A stretch of 61,657 nucleotides of DNA from positions 1-61,657 of the IMG/VR virus record IMGVR_UViG_3300009514_000025; one strand, written 5' to 3'. This stretch comes from a virus. The notes under the pieces were generated by a model. The model worked only from the letters and a program-made list of their open reading frames with translations, was not told where the DNA came from and did no database searches. Of the stretch, positions 1 through 8,952 are shown in pieces. Each line of letters starts with the position of its first letter. Within the stretch, counting starts at the first letter, position 1. Made by a program: the position numbers and the translations under genes.

Positions 1-2215
1 AAGGCAACACAAACGAAACCTCTACATATGATCCATCTACAACAAAAGTATCTGTTGCATTTAAAAGTTCTAACTGTGGTATATTGTCTGGTATACCATC
101 GTCATTTATATCTGTTGGCAGAACTGACAACCTATTATCGTCTGGAATACCCGCATTTGGTAAATTCTGTGCTACTAATTCTTGACCTAAAATATTATAT
201 TTCTTATTAGAACTTAACATTCCTGTTTTATTACCATCCAGATTAGCACGAAGAACCAAAATATTGTCGTCATTTGAACTTAACGTACCAAAGTTTATTA
301 TGTTAGTAGTAGTATTACTATGTCTAAATTTAGTAGTCTCACTTTGGGCATTCATTCGTTTCGTTTTCCAACGAACTGTCCAACCAGACAATTTGCTTGC
401 AGAGAACTGTGCTTCAATACGAATCATGAAGATTGGATCAGTGATTGTTGTCCCATCAACTTCCCACGCTTCATCAATTATTGAATAGTATAAATCGACT
501 TGTGGGTTTGCTGATGTTGCTGCATTATCAAGCGCGGCGATTATTGAAGATGTTTCGGAAACAGTAAAAGTAGCAGCAATTCGTTCACCTAATATATTAT
601 AGAAATCAGAGCAGCTAAGTAATGGCTCAACAAAGTTGGCCAATACTTCATTTGAAAGAAGCGCACGATTTGATATCACGAGGCCACCCGTTTCCACAGC
701 ATCTTCAAGCCAATAAAGCGCAAGATCTTCACCAAATATCTTTACATCTTCATAATATTCTTTTGGATCGTGCCATGCAATATATTTGGAATCACCAGAA
801 AATGTTCTATTAACTGCTTGTAATTTCAAAATTGATGGATCTTGTAACATGAATGAATTATAATCGCGCCCATTAACCATTCTGTCTTGTGTATAGTAAA
901 CAGATGGTGCTACCCTACGAACATGTTCAATATCTTCTGATATTGATGCATTTTGTAAAGAATTAATTAAAGAAAACGTGAACGTTAACGTTTGTGTAGT
1001 ATTAGTCAAGTCAAGATATGTAAAGGATGCTGTTTGGTCTACCACAGCAGTTTTTTGTATAATGCTATTACTATTGGCAGATGTTCTATACCAAATATCA
1101 AATTCACCAGATGGAATATCAGAGAATTCACCATCACCAAAAATCAAACGAACTTGATCTTTATCAAGAGTTTCAATTTCATACTTCTGTCTATTCGTAT
1201 CTGAGTTGAATAATATGTTTTGTGCATTTGCCAAATCAACTTCTTCCCATTCGCCATATCTACCCGAACCATCATCTAAATGGGGCAATATCTGTGCAAA
1301 TGGGTTTACTTCAAGAATCACTCGCGTATCAGCATTGACGTTATTTAACCATACATCAGTTTCATTAATATTATTGATAGCAAGGTCATGGGTTTGATTT
1401 GGTGTTACACCATCAAATGATTGTTGTTGTAATTGTAATGTTCCTTGTTTCGTAAAACAGAAGAAACCTGTTGTATCAGAACCATCACCAAGACCGTCAT
1501 TGCCATATAATAATGACATTTTTGCGTTTCTTTCTGGACGTTTTTCAACTGGTGATGTTTCTGTTAATTTAACAGGCACCAATTCCATAGAAAACGATTC
1601 GCCTGCCGAAGTTGCCGAATAATTAAAAGTAGTAATACCATTACCTTTTAATGGCTGATTATTCCACGTATAAATTTCAAACAATACGTCTTCTATTTGT
1701 ACTCGTTCATTTGGTGCAATAGTACCGAAATCTTGTTCTAGTACACGATTCATAACAAGTAAAAATTGTTCTTTCCAGTCAGAATTATTTAAGTCATTCC
1801 ACACTATCTTAGTATTAGCTAGATTTCTTCCTGTTGAATCCACTACTTGTTCTGTAGTTTTTATGGATGTAATTTTTACTAGACCACGAGCTGCAATGTT
1901 TCTGGAAGCTTTATATGATATCAGTTTTGCCAATCTAAGGATAGATTCTTTACGCTCAGCAGTCGTAATAAAGTTTTCGTGTGCATTTAAATCAAGACGA
2001 TACGCTAAAATTTCACCAACATAGGCAAAAATTTCAAGGATTGCAATAAATTCACTTGATTCAATATAATCATTGAAGTCTTCTGGGAAATATAGTTTTA
2101 CATAGTCCAGCAGGCTTTCTTTGATAGTATTATAATCAAATGCGTTGAAGTTTACTCGTGTAAATACTTCATGCGCTCGTGTCCAAGCTTCTGCTCTTGA
2201 AATTTCGGTAGCCAT
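1..2215 (-). CDS. 6: Baseplate wedge protein gp6-like (3' end outside window)
   Basis: This is a structural subunit of the baseplate wedge; in T4, gp6 dimers form the ring that holds the wedges together. The frame starts with ATG at 2215 and stays open to the window edge, giving about 738 visible residues (T4 gp6 has 660), so the C-terminus is missing. The N-terminal part contains the run DFNDYIESSEF, then LDLNAHENF and ERKESILRLAK, which are typical of the gp6 family, followed by GRNLANTKIVWND. It is the last visible gene of a minus-strand baseplate operon. Its start lies two bases after the gp25 gene ends, which suggests coupled translation. The family call is firm; the exact length is unknown. 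Confidence 0.85.
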   Translation of the reverse strand, partial: MATEISRAEAWTRAHEVFTRVNFNAFDYNTIKESLLDYVKLYFPEDFNDYIESSEFIAILEIFAYVGEILAYRLDLNAHENFITTAERKESILRLAKLISYKASRNIAARGLVKITSIKTTEQVVDSTGRNLANTKIVWNDLNNSDWKEQFLLVMNRVLEQDFGTIAPNERVQIEDVLFEIYTWNNQPLKGNGITTFNYSATSAGESFSMELVPVKLTETSPVEKRPERNAKMSLLYGNDGLGDGSDTTGFFCFTKQGTLQLQQQSFDGVTPNQTHDLAINNINETDVWLNNVNADTRVILEVNPFAQILPHLDDGSGRYGEWEEVDLANAQNILFNSDTNRQKYEIETLDKDQVRLIFGDGEFSDIPSGEFDIWYRTSANSNSIIQKTAVVDQTASFTYLDLTNTTQTLTFTFSLINSLQNASISEDIEHVRRVAPSVYYTQDRMVNGRDYNSFMLQDPSILKLQAVNRTFSGDSKYIAWHDPKEYYEDVKIFGEDLALYWLEDAVETGGLVISNRALLSNEVLANFVEPLLSCSDFYNILGERIAATFTVSETSSIIAALDNAATSANPQVDLYYSIIDEAWEVDGTTITDPIFMIRIEAQFSASKLSGWTVRWKTKRMNAQSETTKFRHSNTTTNIINFGTLSSNDDNILVLRANLDGNKTGMLSSNKKYNILGQELVAQNLPNAGIPDDNRLSVLPTDINDDGIPDNIPQLELLNATDTFVVDGSYVEVSFVLP

Positions 2216-2216
2216 T

Positions 2217-2597
2217 TTAATCCTCGAATTGAATATTTAATTCAAAATCATCTACGGTGTTTAATTCAACATAATACAATTCTGCACTCACATATACAGA
2301 ATTGGTATCAAAATTAGGAGTCACTGATAAACTAACAAGAGACACCCTTGGATCATAATCAAATATTGTAAGAAGTTCAGCGTATACTTCGTCTATTAGA
2401 TCGCCATCAAGTTGTTCAAATGCAAGTTCAGGTATACTGCTGCCAAAATCAGGCATCATTACTCTGGTACCACGCGTGGTGAAAATATGATTCAACAAGT
2501 CTATTTTCACCAATTCAATGTCCCTAATACTTAAAGACTTATTTCGTTGAAATTCAAAAGTTGAATATCCTTTATATAAATTTTTGCGTAGTGCCAT
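2217..2597 (-). CDS. 25: Baseplate wedge protein gp25-like
   Basis: This 126-residue protein matches the size and pattern of T4 gp25 (132 residues), the conserved sheath-interacting wedge subunit found in most contractile injection systems. Visible family features are the N-terminal segment leading to a TTRGTRVMMPDFGS-type loop, then ELAFEQ and an acidic helix ending in the DPRVSL strand that holds the conserved family core. The protein is soluble with no signal peptide. The start ATG at 2597 lies about 24 bases downstream of a GATAAATA late-promoter octamer on the same strand, so the gp25-gp6 pair may have its own late transcript in addition to read-through from the upstream baseplate genes. 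Confidence 0.9.
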   Translation of the reverse strand: MALRKNLYKGYSTFEFQRNKSLSIRDIELVKIDLLNHIFTTRGTRVMMPDFGSSIPELAFEQLDGDLIDEVYAELLTIFDYDPRVSLVSLSVTPNFDTNSVYVSAELYYVELNTVDDFELNIQFED

Positions 2598-2620
2598 ATC
2601 AAAATCCTAACATTTTCTAA

Positions 2621-2628
2621 TATTTATC
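2621..2628 (-). promoter_or_regulatory. T4-type late promoter (gp25-gp6)
   Basis: GATAAATA on the minus strand, in the gap between the gp5-like and gp25 genes, about 24 bases before the gp25 start codon. Confidence 0.55.
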
Positions 2629-2645
2629 TTATTGCGGCATATGAT

Positions 2646-4106
2646 TTATCGGTGCCATTTCGGGTTACGACCCAAATCGTCGCCACGTTCTTTATGACCT
2701 ATCAAGGCATCGTCATATGATAAGAATTCGCCCGAATCTTTGTGGGTATTATTTAAATCTAAATCAGTTACGCCAGGATCGGTCATCATTCTTGCCCATG
2801 GTTCATGTTCGGGGACACGACTTGTCCACCATGCATCAAGGGCGGCCGCATCATCGGCGGCCGGACCGTTAAGGTGAATTTCCGTTCCAGTTTCTACGAT
2901 ATTGCCACCAGCCTTTATATTGACATCCCCACTTGCTTGTAAATTTAAAACGCCATTGGCAGCTTTCGCGTGGAAGTTAGTTTCTGATTTTAAGCTTAAA
3001 TTACCACCATTCGCTCCCTTTGCGTGTACTCGAACTTCATCTTCCGATATTAGATGAATACCATTTTTAGCTTTTACACGGAATGTATCACCCGCCGTAA
3101 AATTGATGTCCTTTTCAGCATGAACTGAAATATTGCGTTCGCCGTAAATATCAATATTGCCCTTTTCATCAAGTTCAATCCAAGTCTTGCCTTGGGCAGT
3201 ACTGATGTATACGCGCTCATTCGTATCATCCATAATGACTTGATGACCATGGGTTGTACGAATGCGAATACGGCAATTTTCAGAAGAATCAGACATTGAT
3301 ACAGAATGGAATCCTGGCGTAGTCCACGAATATACTTGTGGATCATATGCAAATTCTGTAGCTCCAGATAATAATCCTTCTTGTACTCTACTTTTGGCAT
3401 ATCCATGTGTATGCACTATTTTAGTACCATCTGGTTCTGTAAATGCTTCTGCTTTATCATCAGATTGTGCAGTAAATATTATTTCATCGGTCTCAATATA
3501 TTCCGCATCAACACCAGCAACACCTTTATCTGCACCACGTGTTCTATATTCGTAATTTTTTCTTGGTTCGGGCGGCGGGTCAGTATTTACAATTTTTTGT
3601 TCTTGACTCTTCTTAAATACCAAGGTTTGGTTATCATATAAAGGTTGTATTTGATTTTCTGTTGATGAAAGTGGCCCTGATGGTTCATCTGTAAGAACAT
3701 CGTTTGTTTTATATGTATATCTACCATGTGGTAACGTATGTGGTAAAAATTGATCATGCATACAACCTAAATATACGCGAAAACGCGGATCGCCTTCAAT
3801 ACATGCAACTAATGCATATGTTCCTACTTTTGGAACATTGAACATACCATATGCAACTGGACCAAATGTTTTATCATTACCACGACCACGGGATGCTGAC
3901 CAAGTAGAACCAGCCAATGGTGATATTGGTGATGCCCATGGTATATCTTCTATGACGGTTTCTTCAAGGTCACCAAAAAATGGACATGCTACACGGGCAC
4001 GTCCCATTTGTTGCGGATCATTAGTATCAACAACTCTACCTAGTGTTAACTGATCAAAATTTCCGTCAACGTCTAATAATCTTCTTACATCATCAAATAT
4101 TGCCAT
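2646..4106 (-). CDS. 5: Baseplate central spike protein gp5-like, without a visible lysozyme domain
   Basis: The protein forms the membrane-piercing spike below the baseplate hub. The N-terminal ~110 residues look like the gp5/VgrG OB-fold (TLGRVVDTNDPQQMGRARV, then an aromatic and glycine-rich barrel, ending in a GDPRFRVYLG strand). The C-terminal half (about residues 270-430) is a repetitive beta-helix of alternating strands with motifs such as DINFTAGD and DVNIKAGG. T4 gp5 has a T4-lysozyme domain between these two parts; here only a short, low-complexity linker is seen, with no lysozyme-like Glu/Asp active site. I place the start at the ATG at 4106; an upstream TTG at 4112 is unlikely. 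It follows the hub candidate gene closely. Confidence 0.8.
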   Translation of the reverse strand: MAIFDDVRRLLDVDGNFDQLTLGRVVDTNDPQQMGRARVACPFFGDLEETVIEDIPWASPISPLAGSTWSASRGRGNDKTFGPVAYGMFNVPKVGTYALVACIEGDPRFRVYLGCMHDQFLPHTLPHGRYTYKTNDVLTDEPSGPLSSTENQIQPLYDNQTLVFKKSQEQKIVNTDPPPEPRKNYEYRTRGADKGVAGVDAEYIETDEIIFTAQSDDKAEAFTEPDGTKIVHTHGYAKSRVQEGLLSGATEFAYDPQVYSWTTPGFHSVSMSDSSENCRIRIRTTHGHQVIMDDTNERVYISTAQGKTWIELDEKGNIDIYGERNISVHAEKDINFTAGDTFRVKAKNGIHLISEDEVRVHAKGANGGNLSLKSETNFHAKAANGVLNLQASGDVNIKAGGNIVETGTEIHLNGPAADDAAALDAWWTSRVPEHEPWARMMTDPGVTDLDLNNTHKDSGEFLSYDDALIGHKERGDDLGRNPKWHR

Positions 4107-4121
4107 TACCAATTATACCTA

Positions 4122-6143
4122 TTATTCAGTTTTTTCTTGTTTTATTCTTTTCAACAATTCTTCATTCATCTGCTTCACTGTATTTTTATCACCATCAGCT
4201 AAATCAATTATGGTTTCTATTTCTTCAACAACTTCAGTGGTATAGTCCACCAATGATTGCCACCAACCTTTATCTTCTTCTTTTTTGTCATCTGTTTTCT
4301 TTTCAATTTTATCTGCTACAGGAAGACTCATCATATCCAATTCCTGTAAAAATTCACCATTGTCAAAAATTTGCTTTACAGCAAATAACGTATAATATCC
4401 AGTATACCAGAAGTCTTCATATTCTGTGTTAATATCATTTGCATCAACTGGCATTTTGATATTTACCTTCACAAGAGTGGGAGTTTGTAGCCATTTTGGA
4501 TTTATTGTCTTATCTTTTTTGGGTGGTTCATTTTGCATATCTTTTTTAGGTTCATTTTTTTCGCTATCATAAAGATTGGACGGTGTTATTTGCATCTCAT
4601 TCAACAACTGTGGATTTCCATAAATTGTCATTACGGCTTCAATATTTTCTAAGGCTGCATGACGATTTAATAATGCCTGAAATGATGCACTATCTACTGG
4701 ATTTTTTGCATTTCTTCCCATTGGTTGTTTAACTTTACTACCAAGAAATAAAGGCGTTTTAGATCTTCGTTTTTTGCCTTTAGATGCGACCGAAGGTTGT
4801 CCACCCACATGTGCCATTGGAGAAGTATTACCATCTTTAAAATTCTTTTGTGCTGGTAAGGAATCCGTCGTGGCGGCAACCTGAAAGAATGTCATTGCCA
4901 TTTCCATTTTGATATCAAAATTCTTAATATCAACATTTTTGCCAGTAAAAATATAATTAAATTCGATTGATTGTCCATCAGGTGGAACGTATTCTTCACC
5001 ATTAAAAACAGCATCATATGGCATAGTTGCCATTTCATACTTGTTAATAAAGTAATCTACATAACATCCATCATGCCTAGAATTTAAACCTGATACTATT
5101 TTGTAGATATACTTTTTACCATCTTCCGTACCTTTTCCATCTTTAATTACACCATTAGAAGATTGCATTATTTTTTTTATTATTTCTTCTACGCCTATAT
5201 CTTTACCAAAATTAAAAGAACCATCTTTCGTTTTATTTGCGGTTCGAACATGTTCATTATCAGCTGCTTTATACTTAGTAGCATCTTTGTAATCAGGCGC
5301 GAAAAATCTATACTTAACAGAACGATAGTTTGCATCAAAAAATCGTGCTGCTTTATCGACAGCTACTTTTGTTGATATTTTTTTGCCTTCCTTTTCTGCA
5401 GCGTCGTATAACGTTTTCGCAAATTCAGAAACAGCCTGTATTTTATATTTTTCATATGCTTTATTTACTTTGGTTCCTAGTTTGGTAAAGGTCTGGTCTA
5501 ACGAATCTCCCGAATCTATTTTAAAATTAAATCCGTTAAATATTTTTTGTGTATGTGGAAGTTTACCTAATCCATTTATAGCGCCAATAAACATCATTTT
5601 ATATTTTGCACCAGAACTATCAAAAATAGCACTAATATCATAATTGACGAATAATAGTGGTTTAATATTTGATAACATTTCTGTAGTACCATCTTCATTA
5701 TGGCCTACGAATATTGTCTTCAAAACAAACACTAATCCAACAGGGTCAGTATCCAATTCATCGCATACATCTGTTAACCTATTGAGGAAACTTGCACCAA
5801 GTGGTTCCATGATTTCAAGTTCACCTTCAAGGGACATAGACGTTGATTGTGGTATATTACCTTTTCCAACGTAATTCTCCATCGCGATGATATTTTCCCA
5901 TGTTGCACTTGTTATATAAAATCTTGCATCTGAGGTACCATCTATAAGCGTGATGTATTTGTTATTTTCGTTTTTTCCAATTACCCGGGCCGCATATCTG
6001 GTTTTATCGTGTGGATGTTGAAAAGTTGTTATTTCGCTTGTATTAACTAGTTCTTCTGCTGCTTGTGTGTTGTTACATACCATAAGTATATGGTGGTAAG
6101 CATATGATCTAAACTTCCCAAGAATGTTATGTGGTTTTGACAT
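4122..6143 (-). CDS. Baseplate hub candidate (gp27-position structural protein)
   Basis: This is a 673-residue protein with no signal peptide or membrane segment. It lies directly upstream of the gp5-like spike gene and downstream of the gp53-like gene, the place where a baseplate hub subunit is expected. The N-terminal third (LGKFRSYAYHHILMVCNN onwards) looks like an ordered beta-rich structural domain. The middle has a charged helical stretch (about residues 230-310), and the C-terminus (about 610-673) is strongly charged and probably disordered, with many Lys/Glu/Asp. The role is inferred from position and from the lack of any enzyme motif. T4 gp27 is much shorter (391 residues), so homology is not proven; another hub or injected protein is possible. 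Confidence 0.5.
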   Translation of the reverse strand: MSKPHNILGKFRSYAYHHILMVCNNTQAAEELVNTSEITTFQHPHDKTRYAARVIGKNENNKYITLIDGTSDARFYITSATWENIIAMENYVGKGNIPQSTSMSLEGELEIMEPLGASFLNRLTDVCDELDTDPVGLVFVLKTIFVGHNEDGTTEMLSNIKPLLFVNYDISAIFDSSGAKYKMMFIGAINGLGKLPHTQKIFNGFNFKIDSGDSLDQTFTKLGTKVNKAYEKYKIQAVSEFAKTLYDAAEKEGKKISTKVAVDKAARFFDANYRSVKYRFFAPDYKDATKYKAADNEHVRTANKTKDGSFNFGKDIGVEEIIKKIMQSSNGVIKDGKGTEDGKKYIYKIVSGLNSRHDGCYVDYFINKYEMATMPYDAVFNGEEYVPPDGQSIEFNYIFTGKNVDIKNFDIKMEMAMTFFQVAATTDSLPAQKNFKDGNTSPMAHVGGQPSVASKGKKRRSKTPLFLGSKVKQPMGRNAKNPVDSASFQALLNRHAALENIEAVMTIYGNPQLLNEMQITPSNLYDSEKNEPKKDMQNEPPKKDKTINPKWLQTPTLVKVNIKMPVDANDINTEYEDFWYTGYYTLFAVKQIFDNGEFLQELDMMSLPVADKIEKKTDDKKEEDKGWWQSLVDYTTEVVEEIETIIDLADGDKNTVKQMNEELLKRIKQEKTE

Positions 6144-6161
6144 TGTTATCTCTTTATTATA

Positions 6162-6518
6162 TTATATGCGTTTTCCGCCTTCTGGCTTGGTTATTATATC
6201 TAACATTAACCGAGTGGATGTCGGAAGATAAATTACCGCACCTGCAACTAATTCGGTTTCAGGATCAACAATATTATTATATTGGAGCACTAACCACGCA
6301 TATACGGCCTTGCCATATGCGCGATGCGATATCAAATCTGGGCGACCAGCTTCATATTCTTGAACAGTAATGATAAAATCATTATCTTGTCGTTCTAGCT
6401 TTCGCTTCTCCCACCAACCAAGACGTTTATTATATATATCTATTAAGCCGCCCTGTACTTGTCGCGAATTACGATTATCGGTTGAATTTTTGTTAATATC
6501 ATCTATAGTGAAAGCCAT
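6162..6518 (-). CDS. 53: Baseplate wedge protein gp53-like
   Basis: A 118-residue protein with the core expected of gp53-type wedge subunits: an aromatic RLGWWEKRKLE segment, then YEAGRPDLISHRAYG and YAWLVLQYNNIVDP, and a C-terminal strand ending in a proline-flanked GAVIYLPT turn. The second block parallels the T4 gp53 pattern of a 'small-residue Tyr-Gly then Trp-Val-Leu' helix. It is shorter than T4 gp53 (196 residues), consistent with compact versions of this family. It sits in the minus-strand baseplate operon between the tube-cap candidate and the hub candidate, with short gaps to both. The call rests on motif and context. Confidence 0.65.
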   Translation of the reverse strand: MAFTIDDINKNSTDNRNSRQVQGGLIDIYNKRLGWWEKRKLERQDNDFIITVQEYEAGRPDLISHRAYGKAVYAWLVLQYNNIVDPETELVAGAVIYLPTSTRLMLDIITKPEGGKRI

Positions 6519-6520
6519 AA

Positions 6521-7243
6521 TTAAAATCCTTGTAATCTGCCTTGTTTATACGCATCCAAGCTAAAACCTTCGTATGCATTAGGTGAATGTGTTTCTATTA
6601 ATGCCATATCAATATTCATTATTATTGGCATTGGAACACCTGTTGACGTAGTGATATAATCTACATCGTTGGGATATGGTATTGTGAGCTGTTGGATAAC
6701 AACTGGCACGCGATTTATATGTTGCGCGATTTCCCATACATTTGTCATAGTATCATTCTTATTGTTTCTTTTCGAACTTTTTACTTTACTAGAATATGCA
6801 CTAAGATAAAGCACAGGTGGTGGTGCACCTAGTAATTCAGCGCCATAGAAAAAATCGTAGTCTTCTTGTGTTACAGCATCAGGATTAATAAAGCCCTTGG
6901 CACGAAGTTGACGTTCATTGCGTTGTTGATCATCTATCGTAGAGCTATTACCAAATCGTGGCATACACCACGATCTAAGTGTCCATAATTTTTTTAAATT
7001 GCGGTCTGCTTCTTGTATCGTTCTTGATAAGAGGCGAATATCCGATATTTGAAAATTGCGCGAAGATGTGTTTTTATACACTTGAATTTGACCCGGTGCA
7101 TGTAATGGATCTAAGGAAGCATAATTAACATTACGATTTTCAGATACTGTAGGGGAGGCGTCAAAACTAACCGTTCTGCCGCCTTTTGCTGCAGATGTTA
7201 GCTTTACCTTATACGGATTTTCTTGATTTTTCGTTTCTGCCAT
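6521..7243 (-). CDS. Baseplate tail-tube cap/initiator candidate (gp48/gp54-like C-terminus)
   Basis: First gene of the minus-strand baseplate operon, about 240 residues. The C-terminal end (NIDMALIETHSPNAYEGF then SLDAYKQGRLQGF) resembles the tail-tube initiator/cap proteins of myoviruses, in which a conserved terminal helix docks on the baseplate. The middle (about 80-160) is charged and probably loops. I chose the ATG at 7243 because an AGGGG Shine-Dalgarno sequence lies seven bases before it; the ATG at 7249 would directly abut that sequence. A GATAAATA late-promoter octamer on the same strand lies about 28 bases upstream. The exact T4 equivalent (gp48 or gp54) cannot be decided. Confidence 0.5.
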   Translation of the reverse strand: MAETKNQENPYKVKLTSAAKGGRTVSFDASPTVSENRNVNYASLDPLHAPGQIQVYKNTSSRNFQISDIRLLSRTIQEADRNLKKLWTLRSWCMPRFGNSSTIDDQQRNERQLRAKGFINPDAVTQEDYDFFYGAELLGAPPPVLYLSAYSSKVKSSKRNNKNDTMTNVWEIAQHINRVPVVIQQLTIPYPNDVDYITTSTGVPMPIIMNIDMALIETHSPNAYEGFSLDAYKQGRLQGF

Positions 7244-7270
7244 GTGCATACCCCTAATCTATATTACTGA

Positions 7271-7278
7271 TATTTATC
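7271..7278 (-). promoter_or_regulatory. T4-type late promoter (baseplate operon)
   Basis: GATAAATA on the minus strand, about 28 bases before the start of the tube-cap candidate gene. It lies back to back with the sigma70-type promoter that drives gp55 on the other strand. Confidence 0.6.
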
Positions 7279-7282
7279 ATGG

Positions 7283-7311
7283 TTGACACAGCTAAAAAAG
7301 TGATATATAAT
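7283..7311 (+). promoter_or_regulatory. Consensus sigma70-type promoter for gene 55
   Basis: TTGACA (7283-7288), a 17-base spacer, and TATAAT (7306-7311) give a perfect match to the bacterial housekeeping promoter. The predicted start is about 15 bases before the gp55 start codon, leaving room for the GGAG ribosome binding site at 7323-7326. This implies early expression by unmodified host RNA polymerase. Confidence 0.8.
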
Positions 7312-7332
7312 AACTATTAATTGGAGATAAAA

Positions 7333-7851
7333 ATGGCAAAAGAAGAAGAATTAAAAGCGCCGGCCAAGAAAAAAGTCAACTATATACGAAACAAAGACTT
7401 GCTTGCTGAAGTAATAGCCTGTAAAGAACAGGGTAAAATGTCAAATAAGTTAGCCCGAATGCTTCAATTGCTGACCGCAAAATATGGGCGTTCTTCACAG
7501 TTTGGTGGATACACCTTTAACGAAGATATGCAAGCCTATGCAATGATGATGTTGTGTAAAACATGGGTTGGTTTTAACCCCGAAAGAAGCGATAATGCCT
7601 TTGCTTACTATACCCAAAGCATTAAAAATTCATTCAAACAGTTCTTAAACCGTGAAAAGGTTCAAAGAGTTGTGCGAGATGAACTATTAGTAGATAAGGG
7701 CTTAAACCCATCACATACGTATACAATTGAACATTCTGATGCAGACCATCATTATGTACATGATGAAGAAGATCATCAACAAGTCGTGCAGGATATGAAA
7801 GAAATAAATGAAAATGATAGTTCAGAAGAATTAATTATTTTTAACAAATAA
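7333..7851 (+). CDS. 55: Late-transcription sigma factor gp55-like
   Basis: A phage sigma-family protein that directs host RNA polymerase to late promoters of the TATAAATA type. The 172-residue length is close to T4 gp55 (185). Visible family features are the N-terminal YIRNKDLLAEVIACKEQGKM helix, a central region-2-like block with FNEDMQAYAMMMLCKTW and FAYYTQSIKNSFKQFLNRE, and an acidic tail ending EELIIFNK, probably the clamp-binding end. The start is the ATG at 7333, with GGAG seven bases upstream; a TTG at 7321 is rejected because it precedes the ribosome binding site. It is the first gene of the plus-strand early block, behind a consensus sigma70 promoter, and the window contains many octamers it would recognise. 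Confidence 0.88.
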   Translation: MAKEEELKAPAKKKVNYIRNKDLLAEVIACKEQGKMSNKLARMLQLLTAKYGRSSQFGGYTFNEDMQAYAMMMLCKTWVGFNPERSDNAFAYYTQSIKNSFKQFLNREKVQRVVRDELLVDKGLNPSHTYTIEHSDADHHYVHDEEDHQQVVQDMKEINENDSSEELIIFNK

Positions 7852-7876
7852 CATAATAAAAATAGGAAATAATAAG

Positions 7877-8926
7877 ATGGGTGATACTAAACCCACGCTG
7901 AATAAGGGTGCATTCTTTACAGATTTGCACGTAGGCGCTAAATCTAATTCACAGCAACATAATGAAGATTGTGTCAATTATATTGATTGGTTCTGCGCAA
8001 ACGTAAAGGCAGATCCAACGATTGACTATATTTGTTTCGTGGGGGATTGGCATGAAGTCAGAAGTGCAATTAATGTATTTACTTTGAAGTATTCATATGA
8101 AATTGCTATAAAAATCAATGATTTAGGTCTTCCTGTATATTTTATCATAGGAAACCATGATTTATACCACAGAAATAATAGGGATATTTATTCAGTTATT
8201 CCGTTTCACGAATTTGAAAATTTCACCATTATTGACGAACCTACAGTAATTGACAACATTGCGGATGGTGTGTTAATGTGTCCATTCCTATTCCACGAAG
8301 AATATCCCAAGTTGGTGAAATATAACAAGATTCCATTTTGGGTAGGACATTTTGAATTTAAGGGTTTTGTGGTTACTGGTTATAATATCACCATGAAAAC
8401 TGGTCCAGATCACACGGATTTCAAAGGTCCAGAACATATTATATCTGGACATTTTCATAAACGGCAGACCAGTGGAAACGTAACCTATATAGGGAATGCT
8501 TTTCCAACCAATTTCAGTGATGCGGATGATATTGAACGTGGTATGATGGTTTTTGACCATAAAAAGAAAGATATGGTGTTTTTTGATTGGGCAGAATGTC
8601 CTAAGTATATTAAAAGCTCGCTTTCGGATATTGTGGCAGAAAATATCACATTATACCCTAATGCACGTGTTAGATGCATTGCCGATATTCCCATAACATA
8701 TGAGGAAAGTCTGGAATTGAAGAAAACATTTATAGAAAAATATAATCTTCGTGAATTTTCTATTGAAGAATCCAGTGAAATTAACGAAGCATTATCAGAA
8801 ACTGAAACAAATGTTGATGACAAAGACCTTGGTACTGTTGATGAAATGGTAGTTGAAATGTTGGGAGATATTGAATCTGATCACATTAATAATGAATTAC
8901 TTACAAAGATATACCAAAATTTATAA
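7877..8926 (+). CDS. 47: Recombination endonuclease subunit gp47 (Mre11/SbcD-like)
   Basis: Metal-dependent nuclease subunit that works with gp46 to resect DNA ends for recombination-dependent replication. The 349-residue protein (T4 gp47: 339) shows all calcineurin-like phosphoesterase motifs: TDLHVG (residues 15-20), a GDWHE motif near 55, GNHD at 92-95, and SGHFHK near 190, which supply the two-metal ligands. The C-terminal third (after about 270) is acidic and probably contacts the gp46 coiled-coil base. It lies 26 bases after gene 55 and 26 bases before gene 46, as an operon. Confidence 0.92.
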   Translation: MGDTKPTLNKGAFFTDLHVGAKSNSQQHNEDCVNYIDWFCANVKADPTIDYICFVGDWHEVRSAINVFTLKYSYEIAIKINDLGLPVYFIIGNHDLYHRNNRDIYSVIPFHEFENFTIIDEPTVIDNIADGVLMCPFLFHEEYPKLVKYNKIPFWVGHFEFKGFVVTGYNITMKTGPDHTDFKGPEHIISGHFHKRQTSGNVTYIGNAFPTNFSDADDIERGMMVFDHKKKDMVFFDWAECPKYIKSSLSDIVAENITLYPNARVRCIADIPITYEESLELKKTFIEKYNLREFSIEESSEINEALSETETNVDDKDLGTVDEMVVEMLGDIESDHINNELLTKIYQNL

Positions 8927-8952
8927 CATAAAAAACAAAAAATAAAAATGTA

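Noticed and set aside
4043-4432. A 129-codon frame on the plus strand opposite the hub gene
   Set aside because: Low-complexity Leu/Phe-rich translation of the antisense of a charged protein; no family resemblance.
7321-7332. TTG start four codons upstream for gp55
   Set aside because: It precedes the GGAG ribosome binding site; ATG at 7333 is correctly spaced.
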